The notes under the pieces are model-generated. The model made no database searches and had not been told where the DNA came from. It was given only the letters and a program-made list of their open reading frames with translations. A stretch of DNA of 64,000 bases from Limnephilus marmoratus. Its lineage: Eukaryota; Arthropoda; Insecta; Trichoptera; Limnephilidae. Shown here in pieces: positions 1 to 9,229 of the stretch. Each line of letters opens with the position of its first letter. The stretch's first letter is position 1. The stretch covers positions 12,305,679 through 12,369,678 of the forward strand of contig OU862933.1 in assembly GCA_917880885.1 (NCBI GenBank), in the 5' to 3' direction. Position numbers and translations under genes: made by a program.

Positions 1-1039
1 CGCAACCCCTGCGGCCAGGCCGCGAGTCGTGACCGCGCTGCCAGGCCGCTAGTGCGCTATAGGCCTAACAGCAATGTTTCTTCGTCGGAGTCCATGGCTA
101 ACATCAAACGACCCACGTCTAAACATTACTAGCATACGAACGTACGGCAGTCAGACACGCTTTCAATTTAGGCGTTTGGTATCGGATTGCTACCGTACAG
201 CAGCGGCACGGCAACAGGTTATAACCAGCGGCACGGTAAACGTGCGGCAGCGGTCCGACACGAATCGTCTAAATTTGAAAGGGCCCTTAGTCCGTAAAAT
301 TTAAATACAGAATTCTACTTTTTTAATATCGCGGTTTTGAGAATATCTTCCACTTAATTATTTAACCTTTAACTGCTGACGTGGGGGCCACTTCGTTATT
401 GCCGTAAGTTTTAAATTTTTGAAGTTAATTTTCTTTAAGAAAATTAATTCATTGCAATTTCTCTCTGACCCAACGCCAGTACTTACGTGACTTTTTTAAA
501 GTTGATTTTTACTATGTAAAAATAACCTTAACCACTGGAGCGCTTTTTGACACAATATGGCACTATTTAAAGTACCTCGGATTGCTTTGCTTCCAGTTTT
601 AGGCAAATTTTCCTTGGATGCATTTGTACTTAAGAGGAATATAAACGCCAGAAATATTTCGAATCTCATGCCTGCAAATTTTTAAAATCGAGTGTCTTTT
701 TGCACGAGGCAAGTAAGAGAAAAAGTGGTTTTTATTTATTTTGTGCATAATTTTATAAGAACGAAAAAAAGTTAGAACATGGAAAACCTTAAAAATAGTC
801 TTAACCATAAAAGGTATTTTTTAGAAATTGTTTCTTGTATTACTTCATAGTTAAGTCATGAAAAAACATTATTTTTTGTGGTTTACGCCTATATTTTTTG
901 TTACGTAAACAATTATTTTATTGTAATTTCAGTACATAGAAAAGATAGTAAAAGCTTTGATTTATCCGTAGCATATTTGTTGATGTTCATACTGTAAGCC
1001 GATTCATCGTAAAGATTAATCAAAATAGTATATACATAA
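1..1039. other. Unassigned AT-rich sequence with a GC-rich start
   Basis: No coding region is supported here. The first ~110 bases are GC-rich with repeated GGCC-type words (GCGGCCAGGCCGC) and then give way to AT-rich DNA. Short open frames in the stretch have no recognisable domain. The GC-rich start may be the end of a feature lying outside the window. Confidence 0.4.
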
Positions 1040-1306
1040 TGTAATGTTCTTTTATTGTGGCCTTACTAGCCCACAAATAATAATAGAGATGTACACGTAA
1101 GTTCTTTCGTCTTTATTGCAATGTACAATGGATTCAATAGTACTGTATTATTATCTACGTAGCGAGTGATTACTAAGGCTGCTAAAATGGTTCTGGCGAG
1201 CTCCCACGGACGAGGCCGCTGTCTGACCCATGAGACGTTCGTCAAAGTTCGGCGGAACCCGAACGTTTCCGAATGATCCACTATATGGATAATTACATAT
1301 ACCACA
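1040..1306 (-). repeat. Solo LTR of the gypsy-type element found at 41540-51587
   Basis: This 267-bp block aligns along its whole length with the two LTRs at 41540-41806 and 51321-51587, and has the same length. It starts TGTAATGTTC and ends ACCACA, matching the TGT...ACA ends of the others. It is flanked by a perfect 5-bp target duplication, CATAA, at 1035-1039 and 1307-1311. No internal element sequence adjoins it, so it is a solo LTR, as left by LTR-LTR recombination (known mechanism). It is visibly more diverged than the paired LTRs are from each other, so it is an older insertion. Strand follows the coding direction of the full element. Confidence 0.9.
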
Positions 1307-1965
1307 CATAAATAGGATTTCACGTGTATATTCATCTTAATTTGAATTATTAAGTTAAGGAATGATTTTTTTTTAATGTGGCGAAAAATATTCAAAATGA
1401 TTACTATAAATTACTTAACAATATTTTTTTTTTAATTCATACAATGAAATTATTGTTCGATCTGCCAAACACATCGTCTTGAATGAATAATCAAGTTTTT
1501 CAAAATAATTTGTATTTAAAGCGAGTTTTTTTTAAATTCTGTGTTTATTTTTTTAAATTCTTTAATGATAATTCGTGCTTGACAAACTAAATTACGTCAA
1601 TTTCATTCGGTTGTAAAACAGAATGCAAGAGAACCTTCATCATCAAGTTTCAACTTCAGAAGTCTTCACCATCATGTTTCAACATCAATTTGAAACTTGC
1701 CTCATTATACCGAAATAATTTACATGCTAATACTTCTCACCAAGAATTACTTCAACATTAACTTACCTAACTCCATTAGCCACTGCCACTGGAGCGGGAG
1801 AAATTTCATTGAAATACATCTGCTTTTCAGAACATGATACATTATTATATTATAATTATGTAATAGTGACTCTAAACCTAATTGTCTCCGTAATGATAGA
1901 GAAAGTATTAAGGGTTCATTAAAGCTATTTGTTGTAAGTAGTTTTGGGTAGGACACGATATCAGG
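1307..1965. other. Unassigned AT-rich sequence
   Basis: AT-rich single-copy-looking DNA with poly-A/T runs. I see no coding signal, repeat end or RNA gene. Confidence 0.4.
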
Positions 1966-2094
1966 ATGAGTTTGTATGAGGTACTCAAATATTGAAATGA
2001 GGTGTTGAGGTATCCCACCTCATTTGAGGTGAGGTGTTACAAAATATTTTCGCTTACGGGGGGGGGCTGGTTTTTTTCCTTCAGCTTGATTTTC

Positions 2095-2155
2095 TTGGTT
2101 CAGAGGTGTTGGTTTTCTAATAAATACCGGGGTGGCGGTACCCATACCCGCCTCC
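2095..2155 (-). repeat. SINE-A head fragment
   Basis: The stretch GGCGGTACCCATACCCGCCT with the preceding 'gaggtgttggtt' matches the 5' end of the SINE-A copy at 63284-63760, in the same (minus) orientation. Only the head is present. The sequence to its right (2156-2330) is a C-rich low-complexity tract, so the copy is truncated or interrupted. Confidence 0.6.
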
Positions 2156-2330
2156 CATGTCTGTTATTTTTGTAATACGAAAAATGGATATAAAAAGGCC
2201 TACCCCCTCCCCCCTTCACCACCTCTGATCCCCTCCCTGCACCCCCCTCTGATCCCCCCCCCTCTTATCCCTCCCCCTCCTCAGCAACCCCCTCCACCTC
2301 ATCTCAACACTGCCTCATCCTCCCTCCCTT
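2156..2330. repeat. C-rich low-complexity tract
   Basis: Runs of CCCCTCC, CACCTC and CCCCTGATCCCC form a pyrimidine-rich tract between the SINE-A head and the SINE-B tail. The open frame across it reads as proline repeats and is not taken as a gene. Confidence 0.6.
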
Positions 2331-2403
2331 GGGAGCTGTTGGGACTCTTGTGCGGTATTTACATAACATATAACAATAAGTAAATAAATAAAAAATTTTT
2401 TTG
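2331..2403 (+). repeat. SINE-B 3' tail fragment at the head of a tandem array
   Basis: 'GGGACTCTTGTGCGGTATTT' matches the end of SINE-B (for example 60040-60062, GAGATTCTTGTGCGGTATTC). The A/T-rich run after it corresponds to the SINE's A-tail. The next unit of the minisatellite starts right after it. Confidence 0.6.
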
Positions 2404-3270
2404 GAGCAGTTGGTACTGTTGTGCGGTATTCACTTATCAATACATAAATTTACAATAAAAAATATTTAGAATTAAAAAAAAATTTAAGCAGTTGGGACTG
2501 TTGTGCTCATAAATTATTGTTTTGTGTATTCACATAACAATAATTGACAATAAAAAATATTTAGAATAAAAAAAAAATTTAAGCAGTTGGGACTGTTGTG
2601 CTCATAAATTATTGTTTTGTGTATTCACATAACAATAATTGACAATAAAAAATATTTCAAAAAAAAATATTTTTCGAGCAGTTGGGACTCTTGTGCTCAT
2701 AAATTATTGTTTTGTGTATTCACATAACAATAATTACAATAAAAAAATATTTCAAAAAAAAAATTTTTTCGAGCAGTTGGGACTCTTGTGCTCATAAATT
2801 ATTGTTTTGTGTATTCACATAACAATAATTTACAATTAAAAAAATTTAAAAAAAAAAAAATTTCGAGCAGTTGGGACTCTTGTGCTCATAAATTATTGTA
2901 ATGTGTATTCACATAACAATAATTACAATAAAAAAATATTTCAAAAAAAAAATTTTTTCGAGCAGTTGGGACTCTTGTGCTCATAAATTATTGTTTTGTG
3001 TATTCACATAACAATAATTTACAATAAAAAAAAATTTAAAAAAAAAAGAAATTCGAGCAGTTGGGACTCTTGTGCTCATAAATTATTGTAATGTGTATTC
3101 ACATAACAATAATTTACAATAAAAAAATATATTAAAAAAAATTTTTTTGGAGCAGTTGGTACTCTTGTGCGGTATTCACTTAACAATAATTTAGAATAAA
3201 AAAATAAAAAATAAAAATTTCGGAGCAGTTGGGACGCTTCTGCGGTATTCACAATATATGAATTTATGAA
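2404..3270 (+). repeat. 95-bp minisatellite, ten units, derived from the SINE-B tail
   Basis: The word AGCAGTTGG recurs at about 2405, 2487, 2582, 2677, 2772, 2866, 2961, 3056, 3151 and 3224, so the main period is 94-95 bp. Each unit opens with the SINE-B terminus (GCAGTTGGGACTCTTGTGC), and the words GTATTCAC of that terminus reappear later in the unit. Inner units carry an inserted AT-rich stretch with complementary arms AAATTATTGTT and AACAATAATTT, which would fold into a hairpin. The first and last units keep the shorter form GTGCGGTATTCAC without the insert. The array therefore looks grown from SINE-B tails, with the inserted form amplified in the middle. Confidence 0.85.
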
Positions 3271-3560
3271 TTGGCTTACCCCATCACCACCTCACGGTTC
3301 TAATACAAAAATGTCATAGAATATACAAACACTTCACGCCTCACCACCTCATACATTTGTCCCAAACTATGCGTGACATGACATGTAGTTTAATACATCA
3401 ACCACTTCACACCTCACCTCGTATTTGTCCCATACGTGACAACGTGACATGACATGTAGTCCAATACACCAACCACCTCGAACCTCACCTCATATTTGTC
3501 CCGTACATGACATGAATGTAGTCCAACAAAACAAACCACCTCACACCTCATATTTTGTCC
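3271..3560. repeat. Degenerate ~70-bp tandem repeat
   Basis: About four imperfect units carry the words CACCTCA, ATTTGTCCC, GTGACATGACATGTAGT and CCAATACACCAACC. Units are about 60-75 bp and differ by small indels. It adjoins the 95-bp minisatellite but shares no unit with it. Confidence 0.65.
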
Positions 3561-3640
3561 CTCCTTCATATTTGTCCCCCCCTTCATTTTTGTAGTAATA
3601 CAAATATGAAGGGGGGACAAAGAAAAAGAGTTGGTACAAA
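3561..3640. repeat. Imperfect palindrome closing the tandem repeat block
   Basis: TTTGTCCCCCCTTCAT... is followed, after about a dozen bases, by ...ATATGAAGGGGGGACAAA. The arms are near-perfect inverted copies centred near 3595. The words are those of the adjacent tandem repeat (ATTTGTCCC), so one unit has been copied in inverted orientation. Confidence 0.65.
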
Positions 3641-3730
3641 TACATATTGTGAGGTGGGGGGACATTTTACGTGTTTGTATGGGACATTTGAGGTGCCTCT
3701 TGTATGAGGTACTCAACACTAGTTGTAAGT

Positions 3731-4505
3731 ATGGTTTGGCAAAAACAACAATAGAGAACTCCAGTCCAATTTTTTTAAGATCCCCCGAAAACCACCGTAC
3801 GTGTAGTGAATCGTGTGATGTCATCACTCCTGAAAAGTTACTATAAGATCGGGCATCAGCTGATCAACTGCCGCCATTTTAAAATTCGGTGTTTGAAGTA
3901 TTCTCCCTAGCGTAGCATTACTATTTTTTTGTGCAGTTGTTTTTGAATATTTTCAATAATAGAGATAAACTAATAAGAGATACCATTATTTTTGACACTG
4001 AATTATTTAGGCCTAAATAATGTTTCAATAAACACAACTAAATCTCTATAAACAGAATGTAAACAAACGAATAAATTAATACGATGGCTTGTGTCGTACC
4101 TACATTCCCATACAATGACTGTTACGACACGACGAGCAGTGACGTCACTACTAAACATTTTAATACTACCAACTTGACGGCGTGTTTCTAGGACCCGATT
4201 AAAAGTGGACATTTTAATAATTTTTTAAAAACTCTGCATTTAACATTATTAAATAAAACTTATTCAGAATCAGCGTTTATTGGTCTATATACTCTATATG
4301 AACCTATTTTTTTAAAGAAGAATAAACACAGATTTAATACTGTTAGATAAAATACTGCATTACAAAATTGACTGTCATTAATTACTTCCATTTATCAATG
4401 TCCATGTTTCCAAAAACAAAATTCTCCGATTCCGAGACTTTCACAGTCGTGGAAATCAATATTCTGATCTGGGTGATAAACATTTTAAAACTAATCATAA
4501 TCAGT
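3731..4505. other. Unassigned sequence
   Basis: No coding frame with a recognisable domain and no repeat family is seen here. Short frames on both strands overlap each other and look random. Confidence 0.4.
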
Positions 4506-4768
4506 ATACTTTTTTTTTACATTAGCTCCACACAGGAGGCCCTGAGGAAAATAAGTCCCCTCGAGGCCTATGTCATCTTTGGGGATGCTGTGTGGATGGT
4601 CTTTTTAGGAAAGGAAGGAGAGGAAATTCTTGGAAGGAAAAGGGTATTAGGGTGGGTAGGAAACTGGGGGTCAGTGAGTTCAGGAGTGACTGACGTATGA
4701 ATCCTTCCCTTCCACTGCGGAGCATGGAGATGTTCCTTGAGAGTACGGCTGGAGAAGTCAAAACCAAT
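4506..4768 (-). mobile_element. SINE-A copy, minus strand, 5' truncated
   Basis: On the minus strand this ends with the shared 3' tail: a stem-loop built from GGCC...GAGG / CCTCAGGGCC inside CCACACAG...CTGTGTGG, then an A-run (read as poly-T at 4508-4518). It matches the copies at 15131-15423, 22138-22530 and 63284-63760. The 5' head is missing. Confidence 0.8.
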
Positions 4769-4900
4769 GTACCTACATAACTTCTATGCTTCTACTATTT
4801 TGTTTTGAAGAATTTTTTAAATGCAATTTTATATGATTGAGGATTCCTAGTTTCTGTTCACTTTTTCATCCATATATTTTATTTTCTATTTTTGTTGTAA

Positions 4901-5515
4901 CCATAGACATCCAAATTTAATAGACTAGAAGATACAGAGGAGGGGTAAAACCAAACTATGGGGGGACGAATAGGGGAAAGATGACTGTGATTCGTTAAAA
5001 AATCAATCTGACAGTATATAAGGCATCCCGCATTATAATATCACCATTTAGTACTTAAAAGCAAAATCTGCTTTTGAATTAATAGACGTTTTTACATGGG
5101 AGCGCAAATTGCTCGCCACGTTATTAACATTTTTGCGAGGTCCAAATACGGCAAAGTAAAGTTCGCCACTTTTCACAGACGAATATTTTGTTGCCGTATT
5201 TAGTTAAGACACTTTTACAAATTTTTCATAATTTACTTACCCCTGTAACCAGCGACGAGCACACTAGATAACCGCCCACATTCGTTATGATGGACATATT
5301 TTAGGGTATAATGTATAGCACAAGCTAACATTTTTTTGCGGTATTATTTCGTAAAATGTACGATCAGAGCTCGATGCTGGTCCGGACAAGAATGATGACG
5401 TCACATTCTGGGCTCTCGTAAGCTCAGACGGTTCCATGGAACCGGTATGGGGAGGGGGAAATAATACGCTTTTATCACTTAGGGCAGGTCTATATATATT
5501 CATATGTCTATGGTT
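4901..5515. mobile_element. Inverted-repeat DNA element (615 bp)
   Basis: AACCATAGACAT at 4901-4912 is mirrored by ATGTCTATGGTT at 5504-5515. The similarity continues inward, loosely, to a second shared word (ATAGAC at 4922-4927, GTCTAT at 5488-5493), giving ~27-bp imperfect terminal inverted repeats. The interior has no transposase-like frame, so it would be non-autonomous. I cannot read an unambiguous target duplication; the flanks are TTGT on the left and GTAT on the right. The superfamily is unassigned. Confidence 0.6.
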
Positions 5516-5637
5516 GTATCCTTTTTTGTGAATAACTCCTTTTTTCTTTATTGTTTTAATTTTTAATTATTTACTTTGATACGAATAGTTTGTAAAATTT
5601 TATAGGAGAAGCCCACTAGGGCGTGCAATAAATAAAT
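5516..5637 (+). repeat. LINE 3' end with hairpin and (AAAT)n tail
   Basis: The stretch ends GCCCACTAGGGC, a short hairpin, followed by AATAAATAAATAAAT. The LINE remnant at 61430-61921 ends with the same arrangement (GCCC...GGGC, then AATAAATAAATAAATAAAT). It is probably the 3' terminus of a 5'-truncated copy of that LINE family. Confidence 0.5.
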
Positions 5638-5691
5638 AAATTTATTAAAAGAAAATAACTTAGTTTACATCATAAATAAAGATTTTTTATA

Positions 5692-5750
5692 TTTTATACT
5701 ATCAACATGTTTCGTGAACCATGTTCACTTCTTCAGGAATAAAAGTATAC
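5692..5750 (-). ncRNA. Hammerhead-ribozyme-like motif (minus arm)
   Basis: On the minus strand the order is: stem I strand TATACT, core CTGAAGA, one extra A, stem II GTGAAC-ATG-GTTCAC, then GAAA, then the self-complementary ACATGT with a following T, then GATAGTATA, which pairs back to stem I. This matches the hammerhead core (CUGANGA ... GAAA ... UH) described for Penelope-like element ends. The self-complementary stem III suggests activity as a dimer. The extra A between core and stem II is a deviation. No cleavage has been shown. Confidence 0.65.
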
Positions 5751-5779
5751 TAAAGTTAATTAGTTTAATTAATTATGGA

Positions 5780-6535
5780 TTACATATGGAGAGAAGAAAT
5801 TGAAGGAGGGGGAAGGGTTGACAATGGTGGGAGTTTCGAAGAATTGGGGATTACCAAGCTATTAGAAGTAAAAGACCAGTTAAGTGGGAAGATATTTAAA
5901 ACAGGGTTAACAAAAATTTTTTGCTTATTAATTATGTCAGCTTTGGAATTAACATTTTTTCTTATTTCTAAAATTTCTAAATTATTGATTTGCGATGTTT
6001 TATATCCTGTATGTAATATTTGAAGACCTGAATTTATGTCAAAGCTATGATCATATTTTAATAAATGGTCTGCGAACTCAGAATCGCTATTGCCATTTAG
6101 TGCTCTGAGGTGCTCTTTAACCCTAATCTCAAAGTTTCTATAAGTTCTACCTATATAAAACGAACTACAATAATTACAATTGAGTTTGTAAACCCCTGAT
6201 TTTTTTGTTTTAATTTCGCTATCTTTATTGTTGAGTATATATTTCTTCAATTTGTTATTTGTGTAAAACGCTGGTTGAATAGTACCGGGAATATTTTTAC
6301 TAATAATTTTTGACGTATCGTTGTCGACAAATAAAATTCTACGCCAATGTTTATTGTTATCTTTAGAAATAGGGTAAATATATAATTTGAAAAAATTCTG
6401 TTTAATTTTTTTATTTAGTATTTCATCTATCAAATTAGAAGAATAGCCATTATTAATTGCTATTTGCTTTATGAGATTTAATTCAAAATTATAGTTAAGA
6501 GCTGACAAAGGAATTGTAATTAGTCTATTAATCAT
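5780..6535 (-). pseudogene. Penelope-like element RT end plus GIY-YIG endonuclease
   Basis: The 251-residue frame opens in the region after the RT thumb (RLITIPLSALNYNFE) and continues into a GIY-YIG nuclease. GVYKLNCNYCSSFYIGRTYR supplies the Y...YIG core with a CxxC pair in front of YIG. FEIRVKEHLRAL and FADHLLKYDHSF supply the downstream conserved Arg, His and Glu-type positions. GIY-YIG nucleases nick target DNA for Penelope-like integration (family knowledge). The start codon at 6535 is only the first Met after a stop. The true frame comes from the RT upstream (6640-6948), interrupted by a 39-bp in-frame insertion at about 6566-6604 that carries a TGA. The frame ends with a Pro/Ser-rich tail. 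Confidence 0.8.
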
Positions 6536-6565
6536 AGAGTGGAAAGCCGCTAGTTTTTGAGAAAA

Positions 6566-6604
6566 TCCCTTTTCTCAAAAACTAGCGGCTAGTTTTTGAG
6601 AAAA
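6566..6604 (-). repeat. 39-bp templated insertion forming a perfect hairpin
   Basis: The words GCCGCTAGTTTTTGAGAAAA, then the inverted copy TTTTCTCAAAAACTAGCGGC, then TAGTTTTTGAGAAAAGGGAT follow in sequence. Removing 39 bp leaves one uninterrupted copy that joins the RT and nuclease reading frames. The insert length is a multiple of three, but it brings a TGA in the element's frame. The inverted-then-direct order is typical of double template switching. Confidence 0.75.
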
Positions 6605-6639
6605 GGGATGATTTGAAGAATTATGTATAACAATATCAG

Positions 6640-6948
6640 TATACGTATCTTTACGGAAAATATTGAAATCTATTTTTGTATGTGTTAATGTTAAATTTAA
6701 ATCTAAGAAATTTAAACTCTTATCTTTACCAATTTCCAGTGTAAATTTAATGTTTTTATTAATTTATTTAAAAAATTTAAGAACATGTTCAATTGTCTTT
6801 CTGAACCTAACCAAATGCAAAATATATCGTCAACATATCTTTTCCAACAATACACATTTTTAAGTAATAACGCACCGCTATTAAAAATCTTATTTTCTAA
6901 ATTATTATCAAAAATATCTGCAATCAAAGGACTCGTACTACCTCCCAT
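6640..6948 (-). pseudogene. Penelope-like reverse transcriptase fragment
   Basis: The frame on 6712-6948 reads MGGSTSPLIADIF, then ...CWKRYVDDIFCIW, the catalytic YVDD box (motif C) of Penelope-like RTs. MGGSTSPL is the conserved motif in front of it. After a frame break at about 6712-6760, the next frame continues with ...KSLNFLDLNLTLT and ...HNSSNHPFSQKLA, the region that follows the RT palm in this family. Everything upstream (fingers, motifs A and B) is missing, because the copy is joined here to its inverted partner. It is not functional. Confidence 0.8.
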
Positions 6949-6963
6949 AGCTAAGCCATCCTT

Positions 6964-7188
6964 TTGTTTAAATATTGTATTATTAATTTAGAAATTTTAG
7001 AAATAAGAAAAAATGTAAATTCCAAAGCTGACATAATTAATAAGCAAAAATTTTTTGTTAACCCTGTTTTAAATATCTTCACACTGAACCGGCCTTTTAC
7101 TTCTAATAGCTTGGTAATCCCCAATTCTTCGAAACTCCCACCATTGTCAACCCTTCCCCCTCCTTCAATTTCTTCTCTCCATATGTAA
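6964..7188 (+). pseudogene. Inverted partial copy of the GIY-YIG ORF C-terminus
   Basis: From about residue 8 (NLEILEIRKNVNSKAD) to its end (PPLSTLPPPSISSLHM), this frame repeats the C-terminal ~68 residues of the minus-strand nuclease ORF at 5780-6535, with a few substitutions (for example TLNRP against PLNWS). It lacks the nuclease core. Its first seven residues come from across the inversion joint near 6985. It is the coding part of the inverted arm. Confidence 0.85.
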
Positions 7189-7218
7189 TCTATAATTAAT
7201 TAAACTAATTAACTTTAG

Positions 7219-7273
7219 TATACTTTTATTCCTGAAGAAGTGAACATGGTTCACGAAACATGTTGATAGTATA
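7219..7273 (+). ncRNA. Hammerhead-ribozyme-like motif (plus arm)
   Basis: This is the inverted copy of the motif at 5692-5750. Stem I is TATACT (7219-7224) with AGTATA (7268-7273). The core CTGAAGA is at 7232-7238. Stem II is GTGAAC/GTTCAC around an ATG loop at 7240-7254, and GAAA is at 7255-7258. ACATGT at 7258-7263 is followed by T7264, the predicted cleavage position before G7265. Both arms keep all paired positions. Confidence 0.65.
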
Positions 7274-7326
7274 AAATATAAAAAATAAAGTGATGTAAAC
7301 TAAGTTATTTTCTTTTAATAAATAAA

Positions 7327-8234
7327 TAATGACACCACAAAGTAACAACCTTTTAGAAGAAGTTTTCTTCGAAAAATTAAAAAAATAAATAAATAAAATC
7401 CCAATGAGCGGAATATTTTTAAACTTGTCTAAAACTAAAAGTAAAAACTGTTTTCAAAAGGTTACGAATTGCTTTCAAATTTTATTATTAGAAATAGCAA
7501 TGTAATTTTTTAAATATATATTTTTTTAATGCAAATAATCTTTTTCTAACTAAAATTACTGACACCAAAAAAATAAAAACAGATACGTATTTTATTAGGC
7601 AAATGAATTACAAACGTTATTGTCGCCTCATTTTTTAGTCGTTTCATGTAAAAAAAAAATTTAAGTTTATAATTTTTTTCAAATTGCAGTCGGAAAAATT
7701 GGTTTCATAAAGGTGTACATTTTAATTATTTTATGGTTAACTTATAATTTGAATACAATGCGTGTTGTTTTCTCTTTCCAATACCAGATAGATCAATCTC
7801 ACTATGATAGTAAGATATCTATGAGACCTATATGAGCTGGGACAAGTAGCGCCTCCTGTGATTAAACGGGATAAGTGTTTTAAATGAAAAGCCGTGATTA
7901 AAAGAATTTATGCTGAATTGGTGGAAAAATGTTGTGAATAAAAATTTCATACACGACGTTACACCAAAAAATGTTTTTTTTACTCTTCGTACCTTACAGA
8001 AAGCAACATGCTATTCTAACATAAATTTGCACACGCCATTGGTGTAATAAAGATCAAAAAGCGAATTTGAATAATTAAAACCATTTGCGTTCGAGATATT
8101 AAGATCAACTTACATCACTATTCCACGTGCCTGTTTCAACGGATAAAAAGCAGGCTTTACCAATGTTTTTTCTAGAGAAGTACTAATTTCCTGAATCCTT
8201 CAGCTTCTGTGATTTGAAGTATTTCTAGTTGAAG
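7327..8234. other. Unassigned AT-rich sequence
   Basis: Mostly AT-rich with poly-A runs. No coding frame, repeat family or RNA gene is recognised. Confidence 0.4.
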
Positions 8235-9229
8235 CCAGTGGCGGCTAGTTCATAGGAGCTCCCGAGGGCCAAACAACCCACAAAAATTGAAGATCATAAT
8301 ACGAAACGCGGTTCGGTTATAAATTATTATTATATTTTCAAAAGATCTCGTACAGTACGTAGGTAGATACCTATTATACGTGCTATCTGAGCGACGAGAG
8401 CTGGCCCTTGCGCCCATCTTCATAGCAGTTCGTTTTCGATAGCAGTCCAGAATCTTACTACCTTACTACTTTGTGAGCAAATCCCGTGAACAGTCGGAAG
8501 CGTGGGTACATACGATTCTTTGCAAATTTCACGAAAGCGCGAACGCCGCTCCGAAATTTACCCCCACATCGAAAGGAGCGGTTCGTACAGTGGTGTGTTA
8601 AACGAGAACGCTTATATGTAATGTTTTTGTCCACATTTTGTCTTCAATTTAACAGCAGAGCTAGTATTTTCAACGAATGTTCCGTGCGGTCTTCTCTTCA
8701 AGTCAAGGCATGTCACTATTATAATGATAATGAGTGATTAGCTGATTAGTTGTCAACAGGCGGGCATAACTCCGATGCAAAATGTTACCCGAATCTTTGT
8801 GTAATATCATAAATCATAAGTCCACTTTGGTTTGTTTATGGTCCACGGCTACAACATCCACCAATAGGAATCTTTTATTTGTTGTTGCATTTCTCTGGTT
8901 TATTTTCGTTCGATATTTATATTTCCGAAGCAATAACTACGAATACGAATTTTGGGAATTCGCGTTCGAATGAAAATTGGGAAAACAGGACCCGTAATTG
9001 GAACAAAAGTACAAGTGAGAAACTTCCTTTGGTTGTTATTTTAGTGTTCCTACAGTATTTTTTTAAATGTGTTGTTAAAATTGAATTTTAAACTGTGTTG
9101 TAAGTATATGTTTCCGTTTTAACGGAACGGAGAATAGAACTTCTTTATAAGTAGGTATGTACCTTTCCTAAATTTATTGTCTAACTTAATGACTCTGGTG
9201 CTCATATTTTGACCACCGGCCGCCACTGG
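8235..9229. mobile_element. Inverted-repeat DNA element (~1 kb), unclassified
   Basis: CCAGTGGCGGC at 8235-8245 is mirrored by GCCGCCACTGG at 9219-9229, an 11-bp perfect terminal inverted repeat. CAGTGGCG-type ends occur in several cut-and-paste families, but I see no matching target duplication (flanks AGTTGAAG and TTTTCTCC), so the class is open. The frame at 8486-8737 (83 aa, basic, with HRKERFVQWCVKRE) lies inside but has no domain I can name. Confidence 0.5.

Larger units (their letters stand above)
5638..7326 (-). mobile_element. Penelope-like retroelement with an inverted partial copy
   Basis: On the minus strand the element carries the end of a reverse transcriptase, then a GIY-YIG endonuclease, then a 3' region with a hammerhead-like motif, running from about 6985 down to 5638. 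From about 6985 to 7326 a second copy of the nuclease C-terminus and 3' region runs on the plus strand, so the two 3' ends face outward. The arms (about 5638-5978 and 6985-7325) are near-identical, with small differences, for example at 7090-7100. Inverted partial copies joined at a 5' truncation are common in Penelope-like elements (family knowledge). Both outer ends finish in TTTTAATAAATAAAT-type repeats. The 5' half of the RT is missing. Confidence 0.85.

Noticed and set aside
8486..8737. Transposase DNA-binding domain inside the 8235-9229 element
   Set aside because: Basic residues and a lone Trp-Cys word are not enough. No spaced Cys/His pattern is present.
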